NCBI RefSeq assembly: GCF_029891735.1
Contig: NZ_JANQDH010000119.1
Span: 1-32,312, forward strand
Length of the DNA: 32,312 nt
Direction of reading: 5' to 3'
Source: Chrysosporum bergii ANA360D
GTDB lineage: Bacteria; Cyanobacteriota; Cyanobacteriia; Cyanobacteriales; Nostocaceae
How positions within the stretch are numbered: the stretch's first letter is position 1; each line of letters begins with the position of its first letter. The notes under the pieces were generated by a model that was not told the origin of the DNA, did no database searches, and saw only the letters and a program-made list of their open reading frames with translations. Both the position numbers and the translations under genes were made by a program. Positions 10,817-19,427 of the stretch are shown in pieces.

Positions 10817-12928
10817 TTAACCTACATTAGCAACATAGGGACTTGTCAACTTATCCAACTGCTGAATCAACAGACTGAGGAACAAACCCACATCAGTCAC
10901 CACGCCCACCGATTCCACAGAACCGCGATCGCTTAACTTAGTAACTACAGCTGGATTAATATCCACACAGACCATTTTCACCCCAGCAGGAGTCATATTC
11001 CCCACGCCAATGGAGTGCAGCATACTAGATAGCATCAAGATCATCTCCGCACCCTCAATCAATTTGGCGTATTCCTCCTGTGCTTGAATCAAGTTCATTT
11101 GCGTATCAGGTAAAGGACCATCATCGCGAATAGAACCAGCCAAACTAAAATGAACGTTATTGGTCACACATTCATACATGACACCACTGTTAATTACTCC
11201 CGCTTCCACCGCCTTGGCAATGCTGCCATAACGCCGCACAGTATTAATGGCTTTGAGGTGATGGCGATGTCCACCACGGACAGCCACACCCCGCTTCATA
11301 TCCACACCCAGGGAGGTTCCCATAATATTTTGCTCAATGTCGTGTACTGCGATGGCATTACCACCCAACAGCGCCTGTACATATCCCTCGCGAATTAGTC
11401 GCGCCAAATGTTCACCGCCCCCCGTGTGAATCACCACAGGACCTGCGGTAACAACTACCTTACCTCCTGCATCCCTAATTTTACGTAGTTCCCAAGCCAC
11501 TTGTTCTACTACAATTTCCACACGCCTTTCGCTGGAAACCCCCGATGACATAAAGCTAAATTCTTGAGAAGCTCGATTTTCTCGGTATTCGGTTTTCCGG
11601 ATTGTACGGATACCTTGCACATCCACAACTACTAAGTCATTGACTTCTAAATCCCGAAGAATTTTACACCTGGCAATAAAACCATCGGCAGTTTGAGTAA
11701 TAGCGATCGCCCCATCCATGCGCTGATTCTCTACTTTCACCCACTGCCCGTTAATCCGCACTTCGGTAGGATAGATAGTACTAACATAGAAATCATCAGG
11801 AGCCACTCCAGCTTGAAGTACAGGCTGTAATTTAGCATCTCGTTCATTTTGGGGCAAATCCACCGCCCCCAAATCAATTAACTGAGAGATGATTTCTTCC
11901 ATCACTTCATGAGAAGGAGCCGAAACCCGCACCTCAGCAGCTGATGTACTTTGGCGTTGTTCCCCCAAGTTGAAGTTCATCACTTGGAAACTTCCCCCAC
12001 CATCCACAATTAAGTCTAATGCCCGGTTAATTAAACCAGAGTCTAGCAAATGGCCTTCCAGCCGAATCACACGGCTTTGTACAGGGATATTCGCATGAAT
12101 TTCTTGATGGAGTGGTTCTGTAACTCGCAGTGTCAAACATTTAGCAGCCCCACCTGCTTTGAGGAATTCTGTTAAAGGTGTTTCCACGACTCGGAAACCA
12201 ACATCTGTTAAGCGTGCTTTTAAAGCATTGCTGGCTTTGTTCATAATCACAATACTTTCCACATTAACTGTGTTACAAGCAAAGTTAACAGCATCAGCTT
12301 CTTGAATAGCTATCCGCTTTTCTGGTGCAACTCGCATTTCTATTAAGCGGTTAGAATAAGCATCAAAAGCGCCTGGATAATACAATAAATAGCCGTTAGC
12401 TAAAGGACAGAAGCAAGTATCAAGGTGATAGAAACGCTCATCAATTAAGCGCAGGGATAGCACCTCAATATCTAGCCATTTAGCCAAATAAGGGTGAGAA
12501 TCTAATTCTGAGCGAAAGCCATATCCAGCCCATAACCAACGTCCTTCCCGGTCTAAAAGTGCATCCCCCGCACCTTCAAAAGGTAAGTCTTTTGGTAACA
12601 AATGAACCGTGTAACCGTTTTCTTCAAACCAATTTTTAAAGAAAGGTTCTTCTCCCTGACGTTCTTTATGCAGAAATCGACTCAAGACAACATTTTCTCC
12701 CAATACTAAGCCTGCATTAGCAGTAAACACCATATCAGGCCAACCCTTCTGAGGCGTTACTAAATCCACAATGGCGTGTTGTTTCAGGATGTGGTAGAGT
12801 TGTTCCCACTGTTCCACCGCGCGATCGCGTGAAGACTTGTGAATATTCCCTTCCATCCAGGGATTAATCACATAATCCACATCATAGTGGTCAGGGGCGC
12901 ACATTAAGAAACGAATCAAGGAAGTCAT
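10817..12928 (-). CDS. agrE: AgrE/ArgZ: arginine dihydrolase plus ornithine cyclodeaminase
   Basis: 703 residues, the length of Anabaena AgrE. The N-terminal guanidino-modifying domain (about 1-280) keeps the residues known for ArgZ/AgrE: Asn71 (FTANAGL), His168 (FYHLD) and nucleophile Cys264 (GGAAKCLTL). It converts arginine to ornithine, CO2 and two NH3. The C-terminal part (about 285-695, LOR/SDH-type, with VVTAGPVVIHTGGGEHLARL and a long nucleotide-binding region) converts ornithine to proline. In cyanobacteria the enzyme mobilises nitrogen from cyanophycin and is strongest in vegetative cells of filaments. ATG at 12928. The divergent leader shared with the TonB-like gene is 188 bp and holds an IS605-like end; I see no clear NtcA box. 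Confidence 0.95.
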   Translation of the reverse strand: MTSLIRFLMCAPDHYDVDYVINPWMEGNIHKSSRDRAVEQWEQLYHILKQHAIVDLVTPQKGWPDMVFTANAGLVLGENVVLSRFLHKERQGEEPFFKNWFEENGYTVHLLPKDLPFEGAGDALLDREGRWLWAGYGFRSELDSHPYLAKWLDIEVLSLRLIDERFYHLDTCFCPLANGYLLYYPGAFDAYSNRLIEMRVAPEKRIAIQEADAVNFACNTVNVESIVIMNKASNALKARLTDVGFRVVETPLTEFLKAGGAAKCLTLRVTEPLHQEIHANIPVQSRVIRLEGHLLDSGLINRALDLIVDGGGSFQVMNFNLGEQRQSTSAAEVRVSAPSHEVMEEIISQLIDLGAVDLPQNERDAKLQPVLQAGVAPDDFYVSTIYPTEVRINGQWVKVENQRMDGAIAITQTADGFIARCKILRDLEVNDLVVVDVQGIRTIRKTEYRENRASQEFSFMSSGVSSERRVEIVVEQVAWELRKIRDAGGKVVVTAGPVVIHTGGGEHLARLIREGYVQALLGGNAIAVHDIEQNIMGTSLGVDMKRGVAVRGGHRHHLKAINTVRRYGSIAKAVEAGVINSGVMYECVTNNVHFSLAGSIRDDGPLPDTQMNLIQAQEEYAKLIEGAEMILMLSSMLHSIGVGNMTPAGVKMVCVDINPAVVTKLSDRGSVESVGVVTDVGLFLSLLIQQLDKLTSPYVANVG

Positions 12929-13017
12929 ATCAATCCTATAAGAGTTGAGATGCTACAAGCCTACTTCAAAGATAGTTTTTTGTGGGTTTAATTTTGCTGA
13001 TAGCAGGGAATATTGAT

Positions 13018-13046
13018 TATTGACACTCCCCACGCCTAAAGGGGAA
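13018..13046 (-). mobile_element. Solo IS605-type right-end fragment
   Basis: Read on the minus strand this is GGCGTGGGGAGTGTCAA after a degraded stem. The same GGCGTGGGGA(A/G)TGTCAA string occurs at 31296-31313 directly after a TnpB tail, so it is probably the abandoned right end of an IS605-family element. No transposase frame is attached. It sits in the agrE/TonB-like divergent promoter region. Confidence 0.5.
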
Positions 13047-13116
13047 GGAATACTTTTCTTATATCAAAAAAAAGGGTTAATATGACTGAATAACTGAGAA
13101 TAGGTAGCAATAAACC

Positions 13117-14430
13117 ATGAGTTTTTCCGGTGTCGAATATCGCTCCCAAGAAGTTGAAACCGTCAAGACCTTCTTAATTTACAGTGTAATTGGCTCCCTA
13201 GCCCTACACATAGGGCTATTGTCTTCGGGTCTCGGTAGTTGGTTGACGACAGAGCCAAAACAAAGATATGAACCAATAGAGTTAGTAATTATAGATCCCA
13301 CAGAGCCGAAAGTTGAGGAAGCGGAAAAACCACCAGCAATAATTCCCCCCAAAATTAAAACATCCCAGCCTACCAAAATCGTCACCAGTACAGTAACACC
13401 AGTCACCCAGGCGAAAATAGAGCCAAAAATTACTCCGTCTCTTGTAGCACCCCAACAGCAGCCAAAGGTAAAGACTGTTGCAACTTCCCCAGTTCCTCAG
13501 CCCCCCCAACCTGCAATTCCCCCACCCCAAGAATCTGTAGCTAACTTAGAATCTATTTTGACTTCAAAATTATCAACATCACCAATTACGGTTCCTCAGA
13601 CAAATCAAGGCAGTGAAAAGCTGAGAGAAACTTTAAGTGGATTAAGAAACTCTAGAGTGACTCAAGAAAGTGCCACTACTAATAATAATACTAATAATAC
13701 CAGACTAGAGCCATCGCCTGTAGCCGTTGCCCCCACTACCCCCACCCCTCCACCAATCAAAACCAACCCAGAAACTAAAACACCACCAAATAACAACCCT
13801 AGCGGTAATTCCAAGGGTTCGGGTAATGGTCGTGCTGCTTGTAGTCAGTGCAACGCCCAATATCCAGAGTTTGCCAGAAGGCGAGGCATTGAAGGCAGGG
13901 TAGAAGTTGCTGTCGATACTGACGCACAAGGTAATGTTACTAATGTGCGGATTGTTGGCTCTAGTGGTAACAGCAGGTTAGATGATGAAACCTTAAGACA
14001 AGCCCGTAACTGGAAGTTAAAACCCTCAGAGAGTGGCAGACAGGGAGTATCAATAGCCACTGAATTTGCCCTTCAAGGTTCACGCCGACACCAGCGAGTC
14101 CAACAACGCAAAAGAAGTCACCAAACAGCAACATCTACTCCCAATTCTACAATTGATACAAATACTCCTGCTACCAACACTACCAAGAAACCTAGAGTCA
14201 GACGAACAACTACACCAGTACAAAATACTGTCACCGGTTCATCATCCACAAGAAAAACTTCCCCTCCCACTCCCGGAAATGTAAGAGAGTCTTTGCGCAG
14301 GGTGCGCCGTCAGCGAACCACCAAGCAAACCACCACTACTTCTGCATCTCCCGCTAACACCTCATCTTCTAGTCAAAATAAGTTGCGGAGTTTATTACGC
14401 AACAGTCGCCAAACCTCTCCATCTGAGTAA
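13117..14430 (+). CDS. TonB-like energy transducer with a long C-terminal tail
   Basis: 437 residues. One N-terminal membrane helix (about 17-40, TFLIYSVIGSLALHIGLL) is followed by PIELVIIDP and a Pro/Thr/Asn-rich periplasmic linker (60-235). A TonB C-terminal domain lies at about 245-320 (AQYPEFARRRGIEGRVEVAV, then LDDETLRQARNWKLKPS) and is preceded by ACSQC. Unlike classical TonB, another 117 residues follow, rich in Thr, Ser, Arg and Asn. It should span the periplasm and energise outer-membrane receptors with ExbB/ExbD, which are not in the window. Anabaena-type TonB proteins can carry such tails, as far as I recall. Confidence 0.83.
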   Translation: MSFSGVEYRSQEVETVKTFLIYSVIGSLALHIGLLSSGLGSWLTTEPKQRYEPIELVIIDPTEPKVEEAEKPPAIIPPKIKTSQPTKIVTSTVTPVTQAKIEPKITPSLVAPQQQPKVKTVATSPVPQPPQPAIPPPQESVANLESILTSKLSTSPITVPQTNQGSEKLRETLSGLRNSRVTQESATTNNNTNNTRLEPSPVAVAPTTPTPPPIKTNPETKTPPNNNPSGNSKGSGNGRAACSQCNAQYPEFARRRGIEGRVEVAVDTDAQGNVTNVRIVGSSGNSRLDDETLRQARNWKLKPSESGRQGVSIATEFALQGSRRHQRVQQRKRSHQTATSTPNSTIDTNTPATNTTKKPRVRRTTTPVQNTVTGSSSTRKTSPPTPGNVRESLRRVRRQRTTKQTTTTSASPANTSSSSQNKLRSLLRNSRQTSPSE

Positions 14431-14488
14431 ATATAGGTCGCTACTTGTTCGGCCAGGTGTTCAGCACTTTAACCTCTTGAACCATCCC

Positions 14489-14523
14489 GGCGATTGGCTT
14501 CGCCACAGCCGTAAGCAATCGCC
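14489..14523. repeat. Dispersed hairpin repeat, GGCGATTG type (copy 1)
   Basis: Arms GGCGATTG and CAATCGCC enclose a loop containing TTCGCCA and GCCGTA. A relative with the same loop words is at 32164-32197. Short palindromes with HIP1-like arms are common in Nostocales intergenic DNA. It lies between the TonB-like gene and miaB and has no T-run. Confidence 0.65.
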
Positions 14524-14586
14524 TCCTCAATCAGGTAGCTTTTCTCTATATTCTAATAGAATAGAAATAAAGTTTATGAATCGCCC

Positions 14587-15948
14587 ATGACCACTTCTAA
14601 TCGCCGTTACCACATCATTACTTTCGGTTGTCAAATGAATAAAGCCGACTCAGAGCGCATGGCTGGCATTTTAGAAGACATGGGCTTTGAATGGTCGGAA
14701 AATCCCAATCAGGCAGATTTAATTCTCTACAATACCTGCACAATTCGCGATAATGCCGAACAAAAAGTGTATTCTTACCTCGGCAAACAGGCTAAACGCA
14801 AGCACCAGCAACCCCAGTTAACATTGATTGTAGCTGGTTGTGTCGCCCAGCAGGAGGGAGAAACTCTACTCCGACGAGTCCCAGAATTGGATTTAGTGAT
14901 GGGACCCCAACACGCCAATCGGCTCAAAGATTTGCTAACATCCGTGTTTGATGGTAATCAAGTTGTAGCTACTGATTCAGTTCACATTCTGGAAGATATC
15001 ACCCAGGCGCGACGAGATAGCACCGTGACTGCTTGGGTAAATGTAATTTATGGCTGTAACGAACGCTGCACCTATTGTGTGGTTCCCAATGTGCGCGGTG
15101 TAGAACAGTCCCGCACCCCAGAAGCCATACGCAAGGAAATGGAACAACTAGGACAGCAAGGTTACAGGGAAATTACTCTCTTAGGTCAAAACATTGATGC
15201 TTATGGTAGAGATTTGCCGGGTACAACCCCAGAAGGTCGGCATCTGCATAACTTCACCGATTTACTGTATTATGTACATGATGTCCCTGGAATTGAACGG
15301 CTGAGATTTGCTACTAGCCACCCTCGTTATTTCACAGAAAGGTTAATCAAAGCTTGTACTGAGTTGCCTAAAGTATGTGAACATTTTCACATCCCCTTTC
15401 AATCAGGTGATAATGACGTGTTGAAAGCCATGTCACGGGGTTATACTCATGAGAAATATCGCCGGATAATTGACACAATTCGCCGCTATATGCCGGATGC
15501 GTCTATTAGTGGAGATGCAATTGTGGGCTTTCCCGGAGAAACAGAAGCTCAGTTTGAAAATACCTTGAAATTAGTAGAAGATATTGGCTTTGACTTGTTA
15601 AATACAGCAGCATATTCTCCCCGTCCCGGAACCCCAGCAGCTTTGTGGTCCAACCAACTGAGTGAAGAAGTGAAAAGCGATCGCTTGCAAAGATTAAACC
15701 ATTTAGTCAATATTAAAGCAGCCGAGCGATCGCAGCGTTACATGGGACGCATAGAAGAAGTTTTAGTAGAAGACCAAAATTATAAAGATCTCACTCAAGT
15801 GATGGGACGCACTCGCGGTAATCGTTTGACTTTCTTCACCGGCGACATTAATCAATTAAAAGGACAGTTAATCAAGGTAAAAATTACCGAAGTTCGCGCC
15901 TTTAGCTTAACTGGTGAACCAGTACAAGTGCCGCAAGCTGTATTTTAA
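14587..15948 (+). CDS. miaB: MiaB: tRNA methylthiotransferase
   Basis: 453 residues, usual length. The N-terminal UPF0004 domain has cysteines 15, 51 and 85 ([27 protein letters not shown]), which bind the second 4Fe-4S cluster. The radical SAM domain has CX3CX2C at Cys157, Cys161 and Cys164 ([10 protein letters not shown]). A TRAM domain is at the C-terminus (about 380-450). It adds the 2-methylthio group to i6A37 in tRNAs that read codons starting with U. ATG at 14587 opens directly at the conserved [12 protein letters not shown]. It converges on the acyltransferase gene with 7 bp between stops. Confidence 0.97.
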   Translation: MTTSNRRYHIITFGCQMNKADSERMAGILEDMGFEWSENPNQADLILYNTCTIRDNAEQKVYSYLGKQAKRKHQQPQLTLIVAGCVAQQEGETLLRRVPELDLVMGPQHANRLKDLLTSVFDGNQVVATDSVHILEDITQARRDSTVTAWVNVIYGCNERCTYCVVPNVRGVEQSRTPEAIRKEMEQLGQQGYREITLLGQNIDAYGRDLPGTTPEGRHLHNFTDLLYYVHDVPGIERLRFATSHPRYFTERLIKACTELPKVCEHFHIPFQSGDNDVLKAMSRGYTHEKYRRIIDTIRRYMPDASISGDAIVGFPGETEAQFENTLKLVEDIGFDLLNTAAYSPRPGTPAALWSNQLSEEVKSDRLQRLNHLVNIKAAERSQRYMGRIEEVLVEDQNYKDLTQVMGRTRGNRLTFFTGDINQLKGQLIKVKITEVRAFSLTGEPVQVPQAVF

Positions 15949-15955
15949 ATCATCC

Positions 15956-16798
15956 TTAAACACTTGTAGCAACTAACTGGTCTAACTCTTGCTGCATCTG
16001 ATCAACAACTAATTGATAACATTCATAGACATAGTGGCGATCGCCAGCTACCTCTTGCCCGTACCGTGGAAACACAATGGGTTTACACACCCGCGTTTGA
16101 ATCGGTACTGGTAAGGGGATATTGGGAAGAGGTCCCATTGCTAATCCCCAAGGTAATCCTAAATAAATAGGAAAAACCACCGGGTCAATCCCAAACAACC
16201 ACGGCATTCCCCATTCATGGAGTTGATGTAACATTTTATATATATCAGTCAACACAATCAGAGTATCATGAGCGCCTGTAGAAATCACAGGTACAATGGG
16301 AACTTCCTCCCGTAGGGCTAACTTGATAAATCCTTGCCTTCCGGCAAAATAAATTTTATTCCGCAAATGATGGGGTCGAAATACGTCTTCCGCACCCCCA
16401 GGATAGACAAGTACACTCGCCCCAGAACGGAAAGCAGCGTAAGCCATTTTAGGATGAGCAATAACCGCACCAGTTTTCGCCGCCATTTTCGCTATTTCTG
16501 GGGTAAACTGCCAAACATGGGAGTGCATGAGACCATAAACAGCTTTGTCATAGCCAAATTTCCGGAACCAGTCATACATGACCATTGACATATCAGGAGC
16601 AGCCAGTCCCCCATTGTGAGAACCAACAAAGAGGACTTTTTCCTGGCTAGGGATGTGATCCCAACCACTGGTTTGAACTCGAAAGTAGTAACGATATAAA
16701 AACCCCAGTGAAGGCATCAAAGATTTAATGAATTGCGGATCTCGTTCATTTAAGGACCAACCCAGTCTTGTTTGACTTTTATGTTTTTGTGGTAACAT
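15956..16798 (-). CDS. Membrane-associated glycerolipid acyltransferase (PlsC/DGAT-like)
   Basis: 280 residues. The acyltransferase block I has His61 and Asp69 (SHNGGLAAPDM), spaced HX7D as in the HSGG...D subfamily rather than the HX4D of PlsC. Block III is VLVYPGGAEDVFRPH, followed by KLALREEVPIVPVI. These fit enzymes that acylate lysophosphatidate, glycerol-phosphate or diacylglycerol. The exact acceptor cannot be told. A short hydrophobic region near the N-terminus suggests peripheral membrane binding. ATG at 16798 has no strong ribosome site. Confidence 0.83.
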   Translation of the reverse strand: MLPQKHKSQTRLGWSLNERDPQFIKSLMPSLGFLYRYYFRVQTSGWDHIPSQEKVLFVGSHNGGLAAPDMSMVMYDWFRKFGYDKAVYGLMHSHVWQFTPEIAKMAAKTGAVIAHPKMAYAAFRSGASVLVYPGGAEDVFRPHHLRNKIYFAGRQGFIKLALREEVPIVPVISTGAHDTLIVLTDIYKMLHQLHEWGMPWLFGIDPVVFPIYLGLPWGLAMGPLPNIPLPVPIQTRVCKPIVFPRYGQEVAGDRHYVYECYQLVVDQMQQELDQLVATSV

Positions 16799-17249
16799 TG
16801 AGCAAAAGTAAGAGAATTATTCAAACATCCAATAGTGATCATATGGCTCAATTATAACTAAAATTAAGTTTTTTTTCATACATATACGTTCTACCTTAAT
16901 TACCTGATACATAGAGTAAATAATGTAATATTTACTACCACAAGTAAATAAAAAATTTGCAGGTTTAGTGAAATTGTCTAAAATAGCAAAATGCCTGTAA
17001 TAGTTATTCTTAGAAAAAAATACCCACAGTGAATTTTATGTTTAACTATCTGCCAAAATGGCAACCCCTTAAACTTATCACGTGATATATTCATGAATGA
17101 TGCAAGGATTGACTTTGATTAAAACACGGAATCCAGCACAATTAGGGGTTCTTTTTGTTTAGATAATCTTCTCTCCTGACAAGTCATTAAGTTCAATGTT
17201 TCCTATTTTCCTTTCATTGCAAGGTGTATTGCCACTTTCAAGCTATATA

Positions 17250-17271
17250 GACGGGTTTGCACCCGTCTTTT
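17250..17271 (+). terminator. Strong rho-independent terminator, no gene upstream
   Basis: GACGGGT-TTGC-ACCCGTC followed by TTTT and then TATTTTG. The nearest plus-strand gene upstream is miaB, more than 1.3 kb away with a minus-strand gene between, so it probably ends a small RNA starting somewhere in 16990-17200. Confidence 0.7.
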
Positions 17272-17282
17272 ATTTTGCTATT

Positions 17283-17384
17283 TTGACCAAAATATCTGAC
17301 GGGGCGACAAACAAGGCTGAACACAAGACAGTGTAAAGAATTTAACGATTCATGGTCAAAAAAAGATAGGTCAGATATTGTCAA
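17283..17384. repeat. Inverted repeat, 15-bp arms with a 3-nt bulge
   Basis: Left arm TTGAC-CAA-AATATCTGAC (17283-17300), right arm GTCAGATATTGTCAA (17370-17384), about 70 bp between. The inner sequence offers a second pairing (TTTTGACCA with TGGTCAAAA). It could be a MITE-like remnant or a structured RNA. Confidence 0.5.
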
Positions 17385-17419
17385 TAGGATCTATCTAATT
17401 CCAATTCCCCAACAACCAT

Positions 17420-17473
17420 AGTCGGTTTCAACCGACTTTAGCTATGAGACAGGGAATTTATTCCCTGGCTGTC
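17420..17473. repeat. Double-hairpin dispersed repeat (copy 1)
   Basis: Hairpin 1 is AGTCGGT-TTCA-ACCGACT (17420-17437); hairpin 2 is AGGGAA-TTTA-TTCCCT (17451-17466), enclosed by GAC...GTC. A second copy is at 32101-32148 with paired base changes in both stems. This is probably a REP/MITE-like family of Nostocales; I cannot name its transposase. Confidence 0.7.
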
Positions 17474-17639
17474 TGGTGACCGCTTTATTTCTCTAGTTTT
17501 ATTGATAGCGATCGCTTATTTCACGAAATAAATCATTATCAGCTTTTCTCACATTTGCACACATCCCATAGGAAGATGACTAATGAATAAGATAACTGGT
17601 AAATTAATCCGGGATGTTGTTATGCACTGGATTTATAGT

Positions 17640-17668
17640 GAGGTTTGGTCATCCGCCAAACCTCTTTT
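17640..17668 (+). terminator. Strong rho-independent terminator, no gene upstream
   Basis: GAGGTTTGG, loop TCATCCG, CCAAACCTC, then TTTTATTATTT. The stem is a perfect 9 bp. It would end a short plus-strand transcript beginning perhaps near 17500 (a TTGATA box at 17502 is the only hint). Confidence 0.7.
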
Positions 17669-17680
17669 ATTATTTGTAGG

Positions 17681-17717
17681 TCACAACCCCCCACGCTAAA
17701 GCCCAGGGGAGTGTGTC
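17681..17717 (+). mobile_element. Degraded IS605-type end
   Basis: CCCCCCACGCTAAAGCCC followed by AGGGGAGTGTGTC resembles, with mismatches, the stem and AGTGTCAA end seen at 13018-13046 and 31296-31326. It is too decayed to define an element. Confidence 0.35.
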
Positions 17718-17720
17718 GGG

Positions 17721-17912
17721 TTATTCTTCTGGCTCGTTCTCACCTAAACGTTGTTTGTTCAGGTTTTGTAGTTGCTGTAACAGAGAATCTATCTCTGCTT
17801 CCAGGTGTTCCAATTTAGCCCGCTGTTCGTCTTGATAGTAGGACTTGCTGACATCGCTAACCAAGAGAGTCTGGCAAGGACGTTCAGAAACATTAGATAA
17901 ATAAGTACCCAT
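17721..17912 (-). CDS. Small hypothetical protein with C-terminal coiled coil
   Basis: 63 residues from ATG 17912. The first half has TLLVSDVSKSYYQDEQ; the second half (about 30-57) has a leucine heptad pattern (LEHLEAEIDSLLQQLQNLNKQR) that should form a dimerising coiled coil, and the tail is acidic. Codon use looks normal for the window. It lies alone, divergent from thrC by 351 bp. I do not recognise a named family. Confidence 0.6.
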   Translation of the reverse strand: MGTYLSNVSERPCQTLLVSDVSKSYYQDEQRAKLEHLEAEIDSLLQQLQNLNKQRLGENEPEE

Positions 17913-18263
17913 TGTTCAATACAATCTACAAATTAACTCACAACACTTAGTAAACACTATAATAGTTAACACATGGTGAAGGTTTGTTTAAAAGATAACA
18001 TACTTCATATTTTTTAACAATAAGTTACTGGCGTTTCCTTATCGATCGCCATGGTCTGGAATAAGTTCCCCGGTCACATTTGCACCCATTGGTAATTATG
18101 GTTAAGTCACTTCTTCCCTAAAACAACAACCACCAGCGAAACGAGTGAAACGCTGGTATTATGAGAAATAATATTCTTATAGTTCTTCTGGAAAAAGAAG
18201 AATTAGCTTTTTCAGCTTCCCATCCTCTCTTATCCAACCCTTAGTTAAAAAGTTTTAAAACCC
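17913..18263 (+). promoter_or_regulatory. 351-bp leader region of thrC with three hairpins
   Basis: Three consecutive hairpins precede thrC: ACCAGCG...CGCTGGT (18132-18157), ATTAT-GAGA-AATAAT (about 18158-18172) and TTCTTC...GAAGAA (about 18184-18203). None has a T-run long enough to be a sure terminator. They could be a structured 5' leader or a separate small RNA. No T-box or known amino-acid riboswitch motif was recognised, and no leader peptide rich in Thr codons was seen. Confidence 0.4.
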
Positions 18264-19355
18264 GTGACTGTGAGTTTGTCTGTTGCTAAATCTTATCGCC
18301 AACCCTGGCCAGGGCTAATAGAAGCCTATCGTGATTACCTGCCTGTGAGCGAAACAACCCCCGTTGTAACTTTATTGGAGGGCAACACTCCCCTTATCCC
18401 AGTACCAGCAATCGCAGAACGCATTGGCAGAAAGGTAAAAGTACTTGTCAAATACGATGGTCTTAACCCCACTGGTAGCTTCAAAGATAGGGGTATGACC
18501 ATGGCAATTACCAAGGCTAAGGAAGCCGGGGCTAAAGCAGTAATTTGTGCCAGCACAGGTAATACTTCAGCAGCAGCAGCAGCTTATGCCAAACGTGGGG
18601 GAATGAAGCCGTTTGTACTAATACCCGATGGTTATGTGGCCTTGGGTAAGTTAGCACAGGCTTTGTTATATGGGGCGGAGGTTTTAGCAATTAAGGGTAA
18701 TTTTGACCGCGCCCTAGAAATTGTCCGGGAAATGGCAGAAAGTTATCCCATAACTCTCGTTAACTCCGTCAATCCCTACCGTTTGGAAGGGCAAAAAACC
18801 GGAGCATTTGAAGTTGTGGATGCTTTGGGTGATGCCCCAGACTGGTTATGTATCCCAGTAGGCAATGCAGGTAATATCACAGCATATTGGATGGGATTTT
18901 GTCAATATCATCAAGCCGGAAAGTGCGATCGCTTACCCCGCATGATGGGATTTCAAGCCGCAGGCGCAGCGCCACTAGTAAATAAACAGCCAGTAATTCA
19001 TCCCGAAACCATCGCCACAGCCATTCGCATTGGTAACCCCGCTAGTTGGGATAAAGCCATAGCCGCCCAGTCAGCTAGTCAAGGTAGTTTTAAAGCTGTA
19101 ACTGATGGCGAAATTTTGGATGCTTATAGACTTTTGGCATCACATGAAGGTATTTTCTGCGAACCCGCCAGCGCCGCGTCTGTAGCCGGTTTGTTACAGG
19201 TCAAAGACCAAGTTCCCACCGGGGCGACAGTGGTTTGTGTCCTCACAGGTAATGGTTTAAAAGACCCAGATACAGCTATTAAACATAGTTCTAGCCAATT
19301 TCAACAAGGTATCGAGGCGGAGTTAGGTGCAGTAGCCAAAGCTATGGGATTTTAA
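18264..19355 (+). CDS. thrC: Threonine synthase
   Basis: 363 residues from GTG 18264. The PLP lysine is Lys74 in [11 protein letters not shown]; the phosphate-binding loop [13 protein letters not shown] and the C-terminal [11 protein letters not shown] are typical of short-form ThrC. It converts O-phosphohomoserine to threonine. The GTG has no strong ribosome site; the next ATG (in RGMTM) is inside the conserved core, so the start must be near here. Two tandem terminators follow directly. Confidence 0.96.
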   Translation: MTVSLSVAKSYRQPWPGLIEAYRDYLPVSETTPVVTLLEGNTPLIPVPAIAERIGRKVKVLVKYDGLNPTGSFKDRGMTMAITKAKEAGAKAVICASTGNTSAAAAAYAKRGGMKPFVLIPDGYVALGKLAQALLYGAEVLAIKGNFDRALEIVREMAESYPITLVNSVNPYRLEGQKTGAFEVVDALGDAPDWLCIPVGNAGNITAYWMGFCQYHQAGKCDRLPRMMGFQAAGAAPLVNKQPVIHPETIATAIRIGNPASWDKAIAAQSASQGSFKAVTDGEILDAYRLLASHEGIFCEPASAASVAGLLQVKDQVPTGATVVCVLTGNGLKDPDTAIKHSSSQFQQGIEAELGAVAKAMGF

Positions 19356-19365
19356 GAAGCAATCA

Positions 19366-19427
19366 TGCGATCGCCCAAGATCGCTTTTTGTTTTATTGCG
19401 ATCGCCCAAGATCGCTTTTTGTTTTAT
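19366..19427 (+). terminator. Tandemly duplicated terminator after thrC
   Basis: A 31-bp unit is repeated exactly (19366-19396 and 19397-19427). Each unit is GCGATC-GCCCAA-GATCGC followed by TTTTTGTTTT, a rho-independent terminator whose stem contains a HIP1 octamer. The second copy reaches into the end of the minus-strand pseudogene. Confidence 0.8.

Larger units (their letters stand above)
16799..17720 (+). other. 922-bp gap with orphan terminators and repeats
   Basis: I find no convincing protein gene. The gap holds, left to right: an AT-rich stretch, TGCCA-AAA-TGGCA and TATCACGTGATA palindromes (17050-17086), a strong plus-strand terminator (17250-17271), a 100-bp inverted repeat (17283-17384), a double-hairpin repeat (17420-17473), a HIP1 site, a second strong plus-strand terminator (17640-17668) and an IS605-like end (17681-17717). 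A 38-codon frame (17583-17699) runs through the second terminator and is not accepted. Two terminators without upstream genes suggest small RNAs. Confidence 0.6.

Noticed and set aside
17420-17473. CRISPR repeat
   Set aside because: Only one copy here and one 14.7 kb away, with no spacers or regular spacing.
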